Assembly (NCBI GenBank): GCA_045541455.1
Contig: JAZQJA010000049.1
Span: forward strand, 1 to 60,914
DNA from: RGIG9041 sp045541455
GTDB taxonomy: Bacteria; Bacillota; Clostridia; Oscillospirales; QAKW01
Reading direction: 5' to 3'
Length of the DNA stretch: 60,914 nt
In this document: positions 43,149 through 52,367 of the stretch, piece by piece
How the letters are laid out: the number at the start of each line of letters is the position of its first letter
Position numbering within the stretch: the stretch's first letter is position 1
Made by a program: the position numbers and the translations under genes
Notes under the pieces: generated by a model
The model's input: the letters and a program-made list of their open reading frames with translations, nothing else
Database searches by the model: none
Told to the model about the DNA's origin: nothing

Positions 43149-44096
43149 TTATCTGTCTTCTCTAAAATATGAAAGACCCAGGCTTTGCGGAGGCTGGTTT
43201 TCTTTTCTGTCCCTTACGCTTGTAATTATAAGAACGATAATAGTTACAATGTAGGGTAGCATTTTAAATATTTCCTTGCCTGCAAAACTTACACCTGTAA
43301 TATAACTGCTGGCAATATATAATCCGCCGAAAATTACCGAACCGATTATTGCAACATTTGGCTTCCAAACCGTGAAAATAACAAGTGCAATTGCAAGCCA
43401 GCCGATTTCGTCAATGCAGTATTCCCAGTTTCCGTTTAAATAGTCCATAACAAATGACAAACCGCCAAGACCTGCAATGCCGCAACCTATACATGTGGCA
43501 AAGTATCTGTAGCGCGATACATTAATTCCGGCAGCGTCTGCTGTTGCAGGGTTTTCACCAACAGAACGAAGATGTAAACCAACGCGGGTTTTTGTAAGTA
43601 CAAACGAACTGACAAGCGCAATCGCAATTGCAAGGTAAATAAGTACGCCGTGTGACAAGAAAATCTCACCAAACCAACCCAAATCGTCAGCAAACGGGAG
43701 AGAGGCTGTGAAATACTTACTGCCCCTGCTGTATGCAGGTCCTGTTTCGGCAATCATAAAGTCAGAAACGCCAACACCAAAAGTGGTGAGAGCAAGACCG
43801 GTAACGTTTTGATTGGCACGCAGAGTAACTGTCAAAAAACTGTAAATAAGTCCCATAAGAGCACCGCCCAAAACGGTTGCAATAATAGGTATAAACACCG
43901 CTAAAAACGGGTTGACATTAAGTTTGGCACTGCTCATATAAAGATATTCTGCATAACAGCCGCACGATGCACCCACGCACATAACACCTGGGATACCAAG
44001 ATTTAAATGTCCTGATTTTTCTGTGATTGTTTCACCGGTCGAACCAAAAAGAAAGGTCATACCAAGCCTGATAGCACTAACAATAAAAGCAAGCAT
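43149..44096 (-). CDS. Nucleoside ABC transporter permease (NupQ/YufQ type)
   Basis: 315 residues with about eight to nine membrane helices and the BPD_transp_2 pattern: GLALTTFGVG, LHLRSVGENPATADAAGI and a cluster of GGLYIASSYITG. It starts at the stop of the partner permease (1-bp overlap). Together with the 363-residue permease it forms the membrane channel of a BMP-dependent nucleoside importer. Last gene of the xpt operon, with a strong terminator behind it. Confidence 0.88.
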   Translation of the reverse strand: MLAFIVSAIRLGMTFLFGSTGETITEKSGHLNLGIPGVMCVGASCGCYAEYLYMSSAKLNVNPFLAVFIPIIATVLGGALMGLIYSFLTVTLRANQNVTGLALTTFGVGVSDFMIAETGPAYSRGSKYFTASLPFADDLGWFGEIFLSHGVLIYLAIAIALVSSFVLTKTRVGLHLRSVGENPATADAAGINVSRYRYFATCIGCGIAGLGGLSFVMDYLNGNWEYCIDEIGWLAIALVIFTVWKPNVAIIGSVIFGGLYIASSYITGVSFAGKEIFKMLPYIVTIIVLIITSVRDRKENQPPQSLGLSYFREDR

Positions 44097-45187
44097 TAGT
44101 TGTTCTCCTTTCCGCTTTTTGACACAAGCAATTTGTACTGTAAAAAGAATTCACAACCGATAATACAAAACAGAATAATACCTGTAACAATGTCAGATAT
44201 AGCACTCGGTATTCTAAAATCGGTTGAAACCTGTCCTGCACCTCTTTCGAGGAAAACGATTATAAATGTGGTAAACACCATAAATATCGGGTTAAACTTT
44301 GCAAGCCACGATACCATAATGGCTGTAAAACCACGTCCACCGGCAGTAGTTGTGCTGATAGTGTGGTTTGTACCGCCGACAAGTAATAGTCCTGCAATAC
44401 CGCATATAGCACCCGAAACCAAAAGTGTTCTTATAATAACTTTTTTAACATTGATGCCAATATAGTTTGCTGTGTTTTCACTTTCACCTACAACCGATAT
44501 TTCATAACCGTGCTTTGTATATTTAAGATATATGTATACAACAACAGTTAATACGGCAACAATAATAATATTAAGTAAATACGATTTACCAAACAGTACC
44601 GGCAGTCCGTATTGAGGCATTGGTGTTAAAACGCCCGAACCGTTTTTCACAAAGTATTTAAGGAAAAATGCAACAAGTTGAATTGCAACATAGTTCATCA
44701 TAAGCGTAAAAAGCGTTTCGTTTGTATTCCATAACGCTTTGAATATTGCAGGTAACAGTGCCCATACCATACCGGCAAGCATAGAAGCACAAATCATAAT
44801 AACCAGCAACAACCCAAGCGGCATTTTATCGCCTAAAAACATCATAACGGCAACAGTTGCAAGTCCGCCCACAAGTACCTGACCTTCAGCACCGCAGTTC
44901 CAAAACCGCATTTTAAAAGCAGGTGTTACAGCAAGCGAAATACAAAGTAATATTGCAATATTCTGAAATAAACTCCACGCCCTTAGCGGTGAGCCAAATG
45001 CACCGCTTATCATGGATATGTAAACATCAATCGGGTTTTTGTCTGCAAGCAGTGTAATAACAACAGCACTTATAAGTAAGGCTAAAACAATAGCCAACGC
45101 GCGTACAAGCATAGCCTTGTACCACGGCATAGGCTCGCGCTTTACAATGTGAAAAAGAAGATGACTTTTTTTGTTTTGCTTTTCCAT
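44096..45187 (-). CDS. Nucleoside ABC transporter permease (NupP/YufP type)
   Basis: 363 residues, basic N-terminus, then about nine helices. Family features include NCGAEGQVLVGGLATVAV and YEISVVGESENTANYIGI. It overlaps the second permease by one base and follows the ATPase gene by 2 bp. The complex imports purine nucleosides or bases in the related systems; here the phosphoribosyltransferase upstream supports a purine substrate. Confidence 0.88.
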   Translation of the reverse strand: MEKQNKKSHLLFHIVKREPMPWYKAMLVRALAIVLALLISAVVITLLADKNPIDVYISMISGAFGSPLRAWSLFQNIAILLCISLAVTPAFKMRFWNCGAEGQVLVGGLATVAVMMFLGDKMPLGLLLVIMICASMLAGMVWALLPAIFKALWNTNETLFTLMMNYVAIQLVAFFLKYFVKNGSGVLTPMPQYGLPVLFGKSYLLNIIIVAVLTVVVYIYLKYTKHGYEISVVGESENTANYIGINVKKVIIRTLLVSGAICGIAGLLLVGGTNHTISTTTAGGRGFTAIMVSWLAKFNPIFMVFTTFIIVFLERGAGQVSTDFRIPSAISDIVTGIILFCIIGCEFFLQYKLLVSKSGKENN

Positions 45188-45189
45188 TG

Positions 45190-46731
45190 TTATTTAACCT
45201 CACTTTCTTTAAATGATGACTTTGTCATAAGTAGACCTATTTCTTCTTTAGTGGTGTTACGAGCATCAACAATTCCGGTGATTTTACCCGAGCCTATTAC
45301 GACAATTCTGTCACATAACTCGATGAGAACATCAAGGTCCTCGCCAACAAACATAACGGCAACGCCGCGTTTTTTCTGCTCATTTAAAAGATTATAAATC
45401 ATATATGACGAGTTTATGTCAAGTCCGCGTACAGGATACGCCACCATAAGTACGGTGGGTGATGCTGCAATTTCACGGCCGACAAGAACCTTTTGAACAT
45501 TACCGCCTGAAAGACGGCGAACAGGAGTGGTTGTGCCCGGTGTTACTACCTCAAGGTCATTAATTATTTTTTCCGCAAGGTCATGTGGTGCCTTTCTTTC
45601 AAGGAAAATGGATTTGCCTTTACGGTAACTGCGAAGCATCATATTATCAGTAATATCCATATTACCTACAAGTCCCATGCCCAGTCTGTCTTCCGGTACA
45701 AATGAAAGGCGGACACCCAATTCGCGAATTTGAAGGGGTGTTTTGTTTTGAAGGTTATCAACATTGTCAGTTTTGGGGTTGTGGTATAAAACAGCACCGC
45801 TGTCCGATTTTTGTAATCCTGCAATAACCTCTAACAATTCGCGCTGGCCCGAACCTGCAATACCTGCAATACCGAGAATTTCACCCGAATTAACAGTAAA
45901 CGAAACATCATCAAGTACTAAAGTTCCTTCGCGGTTTGTGCAGTCAATATGGTGTACTTCAATACGCGGTACAGGATTTACAGGATCTGTACGTTCAATA
46001 TTAAGTTCAACCTTTTTGCCAACCATCATCTCGGTAAGTTCAGACTCGTTTGTCTGCGAAGTGGTAACAGTGCCTATAAATTCACCTTTGCGTAAAACAG
46101 TAACGCGGTCGGACAAAGCCAACACTTCATGCATTTTATGTGTTATAATAATAATTGATTTTCCGTCGTCGCGCATACGGCGTAAAACATTAAACAGTTT
46201 TTGTGTTTCTTGCGGTGTTAAAACAGCAGTAGGCTCGTCAAGAATTAAAATATCAGCACCGCGGTATAGTACTTTAATAATTTCAACTGTTTGCTTTTCC
46301 GATACCGACATTTCGTGTATCTTTTTTGCAGGGTCAATGTCAAAACCGTATTTATCTGCAATTTCTTTAATATTTGTCTGTGCTTTTTTAATATCAAACT
46401 TGCCTTTATCTTCAAGACCTAGTACAATATTTTCAGCAGCAGAAAATACATCAACAAGTTTAAAATGTTGGTGTATCATACCAATTTTATAATTAAAAGC
46501 ATCTTTTGGCGATTGTATTACAACTTCGTTGCCGTCAATAAAAATCTGACCGCTGTCAGGAAAGTAAATTCCGGCGATCATATTCATAAGCGTTGTTTTA
46601 CCGCTGCCGTTTTCACCCAGTATAGATAGTATCTCACCGCGGTTTACAGCAAGGTTAACATTTTTGTTGGCTTGAATTTTGCCAAAAGTTTTTGTAATGT
46701 TTTTAAGTTCTATAGCAGGAACTGAAGCCAC
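45190..46731 (-). CDS. Nucleoside ABC transporter ATPase (two ABC domains)
   Basis: 513 residues. Domain 1 has Walker A GENGSGKTT, signature-like MSVSEKQTVE and Walker B ILDEPTAVL. Domain 2 has a degenerate P-loop GIAGSGQRE, signature LSGGNVQKV and a Walker B-like MVAYPVRGLD lacking the catalytic Glu. One active and one altered domain is the norm for NupO/sugar-type importer ATPases. It energises the two adjacent permeases. About 100 bp with two hairpins separates it from the binding-protein gene. Confidence 0.92.
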   Translation of the reverse strand: MASVPAIELKNITKTFGKIQANKNVNLAVNRGEILSILGENGSGKTTLMNMIAGIYFPDSGQIFIDGNEVVIQSPKDAFNYKIGMIHQHFKLVDVFSAAENIVLGLEDKGKFDIKKAQTNIKEIADKYGFDIDPAKKIHEMSVSEKQTVEIIKVLYRGADILILDEPTAVLTPQETQKLFNVLRRMRDDGKSIIIITHKMHEVLALSDRVTVLRKGEFIGTVTTSQTNESELTEMMVGKKVELNIERTDPVNPVPRIEVHHIDCTNREGTLVLDDVSFTVNSGEILGIAGIAGSGQRELLEVIAGLQKSDSGAVLYHNPKTDNVDNLQNKTPLQIRELGVRLSFVPEDRLGMGLVGNMDITDNMMLRSYRKGKSIFLERKAPHDLAEKIINDLEVVTPGTTTPVRRLSGGNVQKVLVGREIAASPTVLMVAYPVRGLDINSSYMIYNLLNEQKKRGVAVMFVGEDLDVLIELCDRIVVIGSGKITGIVDARNTTKEEIGLLMTKSSFKESEVK

Positions 46732-46747
46732 TTTGTTTTCCTCCGTT

Positions 46748-46823
46748 TTTTAGTTTTAAAAAAGCTTTTAAAACTTTTAGAAACTTTTTTAAAACTAAAA
46801 CGGGCGGGACAGTGTCCCGCCCT
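46748..46823 (-). terminator. Two hairpins between binding protein and ATPase genes
   Basis: GGGCGGGACA/TGTCCCGCCC (46803-46823) and an A/T-rich inverted repeat TTTTAGTTTTAAAAAAG (46748-46764 with 46784-46800). They probably stabilise or partly terminate the message after bmpA so that the binding protein is made in excess. Confidence 0.65.
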
Positions 46824-46831
46824 GTGTGTTT

Positions 46832-48088
46832 TTAGTATTTCTCGTTGAGAAGCTTAATGTTGTCAATTCTTACATCAAAGTAAGGAGCTGAACGGTTAGA
46901 TGACTCGTCAAAATATCCGTCTTTGATAGCTTCTGTATCGGGAGTAAATGCAGCGTCTGTATCAACATCTGCTGTATAAGTTGTAACTGCGTTACCGCCA
47001 ACAGTAAAGTTGTCTGTATCAAATACTTTCACTGTGCCTGCTTTAAGGTCAGTAACAGCCTTTGTAATAGCATCAACAGTACCTTCTGCTGCAACGTCAA
47101 GGTTAATACCTGTTAAAACAACAGAACCTTCTTCAATGCCACCGCACCAGTCAGTAGCAATAGCTTCGCCCTTTGATACGCAACCAACAATGTAGTTGAA
47201 GTAGGGTGCCCAATCGATTCTTGAAGAAACGATGAATGATGAGGGGCATGAATCGTATGTGCTGCCATTGTATGAAACGTTTGGAACACCTGCAGCTTCA
47301 CAAGCAGAGGGAGCACCCATTGAGTCAGCATGCTGGCTTATAAGCTTACAGTTGTTAGCAATAAGTGCTTCAGCAGCGTTTTTCTCTTCTGTAGCATCAT
47401 ACCATGAACCTGTAAACTGAACTTCCATGGTAACTGTCGGGCAAACTGATTTTGCACCGAGGTAGAAAGAAGTATAACCTGAAATAACTTCTGCATAGGT
47501 GTAAGCACCTACGTAACCCATTTTAGCTTCTTGTGCGGTAAACTCGCCAGCTTCAATCATCTCATTGAGTTTAAGACCTGCAGCAATACCTGCAAGATAT
47601 CTGCCCTGGAAGATAGAAGCAAATGCATTGTGGTAGTTGTCAAGTTTTTCAGTGTGAGCTTTTGTACCTGTAGCGTGGCAGAACTCAACATCTTTAAACT
47701 CTTTAGCAGCCTGAATCATAAAATCTTCATGGCCGAATGAGTTAGCGAAGATGATTTTGCAGCCCTGGTCAACAAGGTCAGCAGCGGCAACGTAGCACTC
47801 GTTGCCTTCGGGGATATTTGTTTTGATGATAACCTGCTCGTCAGTAAGACCGATAGCTTTCTGAGCGTCTTTAGCGGCGTTGATAAAGTTAAGGTCGTAA
47901 GTCGAGCTCTCGTCATGAAGGCAAATAAAGCCTATTTTAAAGTCGTCTTTAACTTCATAATCAACTGTAAGGTCGATTGAATCAAGTGGCGACTCGCTCA
48001 TGCCGAGTGTTTCGTTTGAGGTTTCGTTACAGCCTGTGAAAGCAAAAAGCATTACAAGTGCAAGCAAAACAGCAACAATTCTTTTCAT
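46832..48088 (-). CDS. BMP-family nucleoside-binding lipoprotein
   Basis: 418 residues. The lipoprotein signal ends in LFAFTGC. The mature domain has BMP/PnrA features: KIGFICLHDESSTYDLNF, KIIFANSFGHEDFM, FASIFQGRYLAGIAAG, and ADSMGAPSACEAAGV. It captures nucleosides outside the membrane for the following ABC genes. Codon use is notably more regular than in neighbours, which suggests high expression. xpt lies 47 bp upstream. Confidence 0.92.
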   Translation of the reverse strand: MKRIVAVLLALVMLFAFTGCNETSNETLGMSESPLDSIDLTVDYEVKDDFKIGFICLHDESSTYDLNFINAAKDAQKAIGLTDEQVIIKTNIPEGNECYVAAADLVDQGCKIIFANSFGHEDFMIQAAKEFKDVEFCHATGTKAHTEKLDNYHNAFASIFQGRYLAGIAAGLKLNEMIEAGEFTAQEAKMGYVGAYTYAEVISGYTSFYLGAKSVCPTVTMEVQFTGSWYDATEEKNAAEALIANNCKLISQHADSMGAPSACEAAGVPNVSYNGSTYDSCPSSFIVSSRIDWAPYFNYIVGCVSKGEAIATDWCGGIEEGSVVLTGINLDVAAEGTVDAITKAVTDLKAGTVKVFDTDNFTVGGNAVTTYTADVDTDAAFTPDTEAIKDGYFDESSNRSAPYFDVRIDNIKLLNEKY

Positions 48089-48134
48089 TTTTTCTTTCTC
48101 CTTTTGGTTTTTTATATGTAAAATAAAATTACAT

Positions 48135-48707
48135 TCATTTTGAAAAAACGATTTTACCGTCTGTCATTGATTCGATTACTGCAAGCGAATCAACCCTGAT
48201 GCCTTTTTTACGAAGCTTGTCCCCACCGCGTTGAAAACCTTTTTCAATGGCAATTGCACAGCCCAAAATGGTTGCACCCGACTGATTTATAATATCGCAC
48301 AGCCCTTCAAGTGCTGCACCGTTTGCCAAAAAGTCGTCTACAATAATAACGCGGTCATCTTTAGTGAGAAACTGCTTTTCGACAACCATTTTATAATCTG
48401 TATTATGGGTGTATGAATGAACATTAGAAAAATAAAATTCACCTGATAAATTACTTGTTTTATTTTTCTTTGCAAAAACAACAGGCAGGTTCATAACCGC
48501 ACCAAAAGCGGTGGCGATTGCAATTCCCGATGCTTCGACAGTGACAAGTTTAGTAGCCTTTTCACCTTCATACAGCCGCTTTACTTCTTTACCCATTTCA
48601 AGCAAAAGCGCAACGTCAATTTGGTGGTTTAAAAAACTGCCCACTTTAAGTACGTTGCCCTCTAAAACAATGCCATCTTTAACGATTCTTTCTTCTAAAA
48701 GCTTCAT
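48135..48707 (-). CDS. xpt: Xanthine phosphoribosyltransferase
   Basis: 190 residues with the type I PRT signature RVIIVDDFLANGAALEG, the xanthine-PRT N-terminus (LLEERIVKDG, KVGSFLNHQID) and VEASGIAIATAFG. It converts xanthine plus PRPP to XMP. As first gene before the nucleoside importer it links uptake to salvage. In Bacillus xpt is controlled by a purine riboswitch, which is not seen here: the leader is only about 35 bp. Confidence 0.94.
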   Translation of the reverse strand: MKLLEERIVKDGIVLEGNVLKVGSFLNHQIDVALLLEMGKEVKRLYEGEKATKLVTVEASGIAIATAFGAVMNLPVVFAKKNKTSNLSGEFYFSNVHSYTHNTDYKMVVEKQFLTKDDRVIIVDDFLANGAALEGLCDIINQSGATILGCAIAIEKGFQRGGDKLRKKGIRVDSLAVIESMTDGKIVFSK

Positions 48708-48745
48708 CAGCTATGACTCCATATTATATAATTAATTATATTGAA

Positions 48746-48774
48746 ATTTTAACATAGAGTAAACTTACTGTCAA
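48746..48774 (-). promoter_or_regulatory. Promoter of the xpt-nucleoside transport operon
   Basis: On the minus strand TTGACA and TAAAAT are 17 bp apart, with GGAG before the start codon. The leader is too short for a purine riboswitch. Confidence 0.75.
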
Positions 48775-48853
48775 CAATACGTTAAAAAAAATAGCAGAAA
48801 AATAGTTTTTTTTGTTATAAAATAAGAATACTAATTAAAAAAGGAGATATAAA

Positions 48854-49888
48854 ATGAAAACTTTTGCTTTTTTTGATGCACGACCGTACGATAAAGAGGG
48901 TTTTGAATACTATGGTTCAAAACACAATATTACTTTTAAGTTTTACGAAACGAAACTAAATTTAGACACTGTAACTTTGGCTAAAGGTTGTGACGGCGTT
49001 TGTGCTTTTGTAAACGACACACTTGATAAAGAAGTAATTTTAAAGTTGGAGTCTTACGGGATTAAATTAATCGCGCTTCGTTGTGCAGGTTTTAATAATG
49101 TTGATTTTAAAACAGCATTCGGTAAAATTCATATAGTTCGTGTGCCTGCCTATTCTCCCTATGCAATAGCAGAGCATACAATGGCATTACTTTTAACCTC
49201 AATCCGTCGTATTCACAAGGCATACAACCGTACAAGAGAATTCAACTTTTCTTTAAACGGATTTACAGGTTTTGACTTAAACGGCCGTACTGTTGGAGTT
49301 ATCGGAACAGGAAAAATAGGTAAGGTATTTATTGATATATGCAAAGGGTTTAATATGAATGTGCTGGCGTATGATCCGTATCCTGACAACTCGGCAAACA
49401 TACAATACACCGACCTTGATACCCTTTATAAAAACAGTGATATTATTTCTTTGCATTGTCCTCTTACACCGCAAACCGACCATATAATAAATTCAAACAG
49501 TATTTCAAAAATGAAAAACGGGGTAGTGATTTTAAATACCTCACGCGGTGCGCTTATTGATGCCGAAGCACTTATCGAGGGCATTAAAAATAAAAAAATC
49601 AGTGCTGCTTGCCTTGATGTATACGAAGAAGAATCAGATGTATTTTTTGAGGATTGCTCAGGTCATATTCTGCAAGACGATGTATTGGCGCGTCTTCTTT
49701 CAATGCCTAATGTAATTATAACCTCGCACCAGGCATATCTCACAAAAGACGCACTTGACGAAATTGCTAAAGTGACAACACAGAATATTTCAGACTTTTT
49801 TAATAACAAACCGCTTCAAAATGAAATTTGCTATCATTGTGACAATCCCGAGCGGTGCAACAAGAAAAAACACGGCCGTTGCTTTTAG
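48854..49888 (+). CDS. D-lactate dehydrogenase (2-hydroxyacid dehydrogenase) with Cys-rich tail
   Basis: 344 residues. LdhA-type motifs: LRCAGFNNVD, the Rossmann loop VGVIGTGKIGK, catalytic Arg in NTSRGALID, Glu in CLDVYEEES and His in SHQAYLTKDA. It reduces pyruvate to D-lactate with NADH. The last 20 residues (CYHCDNPERCNKKKHGRCF) carry four cysteines and many basic residues, a tail not present in the textbook enzymes; it may bind metal or be redox-sensitive. AAAGGAGATATAAA is the ribosome binding site. Confidence 0.9.
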   Translation: MKTFAFFDARPYDKEGFEYYGSKHNITFKFYETKLNLDTVTLAKGCDGVCAFVNDTLDKEVILKLESYGIKLIALRCAGFNNVDFKTAFGKIHIVRVPAYSPYAIAEHTMALLLTSIRRIHKAYNRTREFNFSLNGFTGFDLNGRTVGVIGTGKIGKVFIDICKGFNMNVLAYDPYPDNSANIQYTDLDTLYKNSDIISLHCPLTPQTDHIINSNSISKMKNGVVILNTSRGALIDAEALIEGIKNKKISAACLDVYEEESDVFFEDCSGHILQDDVLARLLSMPNVIITSHQAYLTKDALDEIAKVTTQNISDFFNNKPLQNEICYHCDNPERCNKKKHGRCF

Positions 49889-49921
49889 TATAGTTTTATG
49901 ATATCATAAAACTATACTAAA
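49884..49921. promoter_or_regulatory. 38-bp perfect palindrome before glpK
   Basis: Both 19-base arms match with no loop (left arm TTTAGTATAGTTTTATGAT, centre GATATC). It includes the D-lactate dehydrogenase stop codon and ends just before the glpK AAGGAG site. As RNA it would form a long hairpin with little T-tail, and as DNA it could be an operator. Confidence 0.85.
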
Positions 49922-49934
49922 TAAGGAGCCTGCT

Positions 49935-51419
49935 ATGAAAAAATATATTGTGGCACTTGATGAAGGTACTACAAGTACCCGAACAGTAATATTTGATAAA
50001 AACGGTGATACCGTGTCAATGGCGCAGCGTGAATTTACGCAAATTTATCCCAAACCCGGCTATGTTGAACATGATGCTATGGAGATATATGCAAACCAAT
50101 ATGCAACGCTGACCGAAGCGGTACTTGCCGGCGGTATTGACCCTGAAGAAATTGCTGGAATAGGCATTACAAACCAGCGTGAAACAACAGTCGTTTTTGA
50201 AAAATCTACCGGTAAACCGATTTATAATGCAATTGTCTGGCAGTGCAGACGCACTTCTGATATATGTGAGGATTTAAAAAAGCGCGGCCTTGCAGATTAT
50301 ATAAAGAAAACAACAGGTCTTGTAGTTGATGCTTATTTTTCAGCCACTAAAATAAAATGGATTTTAGACAATGTAGAGGGCGCAAGGGAAAAGGCTCAAA
50401 ACGGTGAACTGTTGTTTGGTACAATTGATACATGGCTTGTGTATAAACTCACAAACGGCAAATTGCATATAACAGACTACACAAACGCGTCGCGTACAAT
50501 GCTGTATGATATACATAATCTTTGTTGGGACGAGCGGTTGTTAAAAGAATTGGATATTCCAAAATCAATGCTTCCAAAAGTCTGTTCGTCGTCTGAAATT
50601 TATGCAACGGTTGATTTGTTGGGTTCAAAGGTTGCGCTGTGCGGCATTGCAGGTGACCAGCAAGCAGCACTTTTCGGTCAGTGCTGTTTTGAAAAAGGCG
50701 ATGTTAAAAACACCTACGGCACAGGCTGTTTTATGCTTATGAATGTAGGTCAGACGCCGTGTGAGAGTAAAAACGGGCTTGTAACTACAATGGCAGCAAG
50801 TTGTAAAGGTCAACCGCCTTGTTATGCGCTGGAGGGCAGTGTGTTTGTCGGCGGTGCGGTTATCCAATGGCTTCGCGATGAACTTAGGTTTATTCACGAC
50901 GCGGCAGACAGTGAATATTTTGCAAAAAAGGTTAAAGACAGCGGCGGTGTTTACGTTGTGCCCGCTTTTGCAGGGCTTGGTGCACCTTATTGGGATATGT
51001 ATGCGCGCGGTACTATTACCGGTCTTACGCGCGGTAGCGGAAGAAACCATATAATCCGTGCTGCACTTGAGTCTATTGCGTATCAGACAAATGATATTTT
51101 AAAGGCAATGGAGTCAGATGCAGGTGTTAAATTTTCTGCGCTGCATGCCGATGGCGGTGCAAGCGCAAATAATTTGCTTATGCAATTTCAGTCAGATATA
51201 TCCGATATAAAAGTTATAAGACCTGACTCAAAAGAGGCTACGGCAAAAGGTGCTGCATATCTTGCAGGGCTTGCTTGCGGCTTTTTTGAAAGTCAAAAGG
51301 AACTTTTAAATAACCAAGGCACTTTTACAAGCTTTGAGCCGTCTATGTCAAACGACCAAAGACAAAAAAATTTAAACGGCTGGCAAAATGCGGTCGGTCG
51401 TTCCAGAGGTGAAATATAA
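49935..51419 (+). CDS. glpK: Glycerol kinase
   Basis: 494 residues of the FGGY family with the GlpK N-terminal ALDEGTTSTRTVIFD, GITNQRETTVVF, AIVWQCRRT, DTWLVYKLT and GDQQAALFGQ; the GTGCFMLMN and DGGASANNLLMQFQ motifs lie in the second half. It phosphorylates glycerol to glycerol-3-phosphate. The next gene starts within its stop codon and encodes a probable monoglyceride lipase, which would supply glycerol. Confidence 0.96.
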   Translation: MKKYIVALDEGTTSTRTVIFDKNGDTVSMAQREFTQIYPKPGYVEHDAMEIYANQYATLTEAVLAGGIDPEEIAGIGITNQRETTVVFEKSTGKPIYNAIVWQCRRTSDICEDLKKRGLADYIKKTTGLVVDAYFSATKIKWILDNVEGAREKAQNGELLFGTIDTWLVYKLTNGKLHITDYTNASRTMLYDIHNLCWDERLLKELDIPKSMLPKVCSSSEIYATVDLLGSKVALCGIAGDQQAALFGQCCFEKGDVKNTYGTGCFMLMNVGQTPCESKNGLVTTMAASCKGQPPCYALEGSVFVGGAVIQWLRDELRFIHDAADSEYFAKKVKDSGGVYVVPAFAGLGAPYWDMYARGTITGLTRGSGRNHIIRAALESIAYQTNDILKAMESDAGVKFSALHADGGASANNLLMQFQSDISDIKVIRPDSKEATAKGAAYLAGLACGFFESQKELLNNQGTFTSFEPSMSNDQRQKNLNGWQNAVGRSRGEI

Positions 51420-52333
51420 TGACAGTTTATGAAAAGAAAGTACCGTCAAGTGACGGAATACATACCCTTTACGGCAAGGTATTTGTGCCTGACGGACAGG
51501 TGCAGGGTATAGTTCAAATTGTGCACGGTATGGTTGAGCATATTGACAGGTACGAACCGCTTATGACAGCGCTTGCAAACGCGGGATATGTTGCGTTTGG
51601 CCACAACCATATCGGACACAAGCACTCATCTCCCGATGACGAGCTCGGTTTTTTTGGGTACAGCGACGGATTTCGCTATCTTGTCAATGACACAAACGCG
51701 TTTGGCGATGCTGTTGCACAGGACTATCCCGATAAAAAGCGCTATCTTTTCGGTCACAGCATGGGCTCGTTTGTTGTGCGCCTTGCAGTTTTAAAAAATC
51801 CCGAAAAACTTTCCGGACTTATAATTTGCGGTACAGGCGGACCGAATAAACTTTCTGGTATGGGACTTGTACTGTGTAATCTTGTAACGCTGTTTAAAGG
51901 TGGAAAATACATATCAAAACTTATTTATGATATGGCGTTTGGCAAGTATAACGAGCGCTTTGCAAGTGAAAATAATAAAAATTCCTGGATTACAAGCGAT
52001 AAGGCAGAACTCGAAAAATATTCAAACGATAAATACTGCAGTTTTAAGTTTACCACTTGTGCTCTTTACGACCTTATAAAACTACAACACGTTTCAAATA
52101 AACCCGTCTGGTCAATGGCTGTCAGCAAAACGCTTCCTATGTTTTTAATTTCTGGCGAGTGTGACCCTGTCGGTGATTACGGTGAGGGTGTTACTACGGT
52201 TTACAACCGTCTTAAAAAGGAAAACTGTAATGTAAAAATGAAACTTTACAGTAACGCACGTCATGAAATATTAAATGACTTTACGCGTGCCCAGGTTATT
52301 GACGATATACTGGATTTTATTAAACATAACTAA
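51419..52333 (+). CDS. Alpha/beta hydrolase, monoacylglycerol lipase type
   Basis: 304 residues of the Hydrolase_4 group: VHGMVEHIDRY oxyanion region, FGHSMGSFV nucleophile Ser, SGECDPVGDYG catalytic Asp and NARHEILND catalytic His. It lacks a signal peptide, so it acts on internal substrates, plausibly monoacylglycerols or lysophospholipids. A one-base overlap with glpK suggests that released glycerol is phosphorylated at once. Coupling is seen; the substrate is inferred. Confidence 0.85.
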   Translation: MTVYEKKVPSSDGIHTLYGKVFVPDGQVQGIVQIVHGMVEHIDRYEPLMTALANAGYVAFGHNHIGHKHSSPDDELGFFGYSDGFRYLVNDTNAFGDAVAQDYPDKKRYLFGHSMGSFVVRLAVLKNPEKLSGLIICGTGGPNKLSGMGLVLCNLVTLFKGGKYISKLIYDMAFGKYNERFASENNKNSWITSDKAELEKYSNDKYCSFKFTTCALYDLIKLQHVSNKPVWSMAVSKTLPMFLISGECDPVGDYGEGVTTVYNRLKKENCNVKMKLYSNARHEILNDFTRAQVIDDILDFIKHN

Positions 52334-52367
52334 AAAAAGTTCTGAGATTTATCTCAGAACTTTTTTT
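52332..52367. terminator. Bidirectional terminator
   Basis: AAAAAAAGTTCTGAGAT and ATCTCAGAACTTTTTTT pair between the convergent hydrolase and SGNH genes. Confidence 0.88.
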
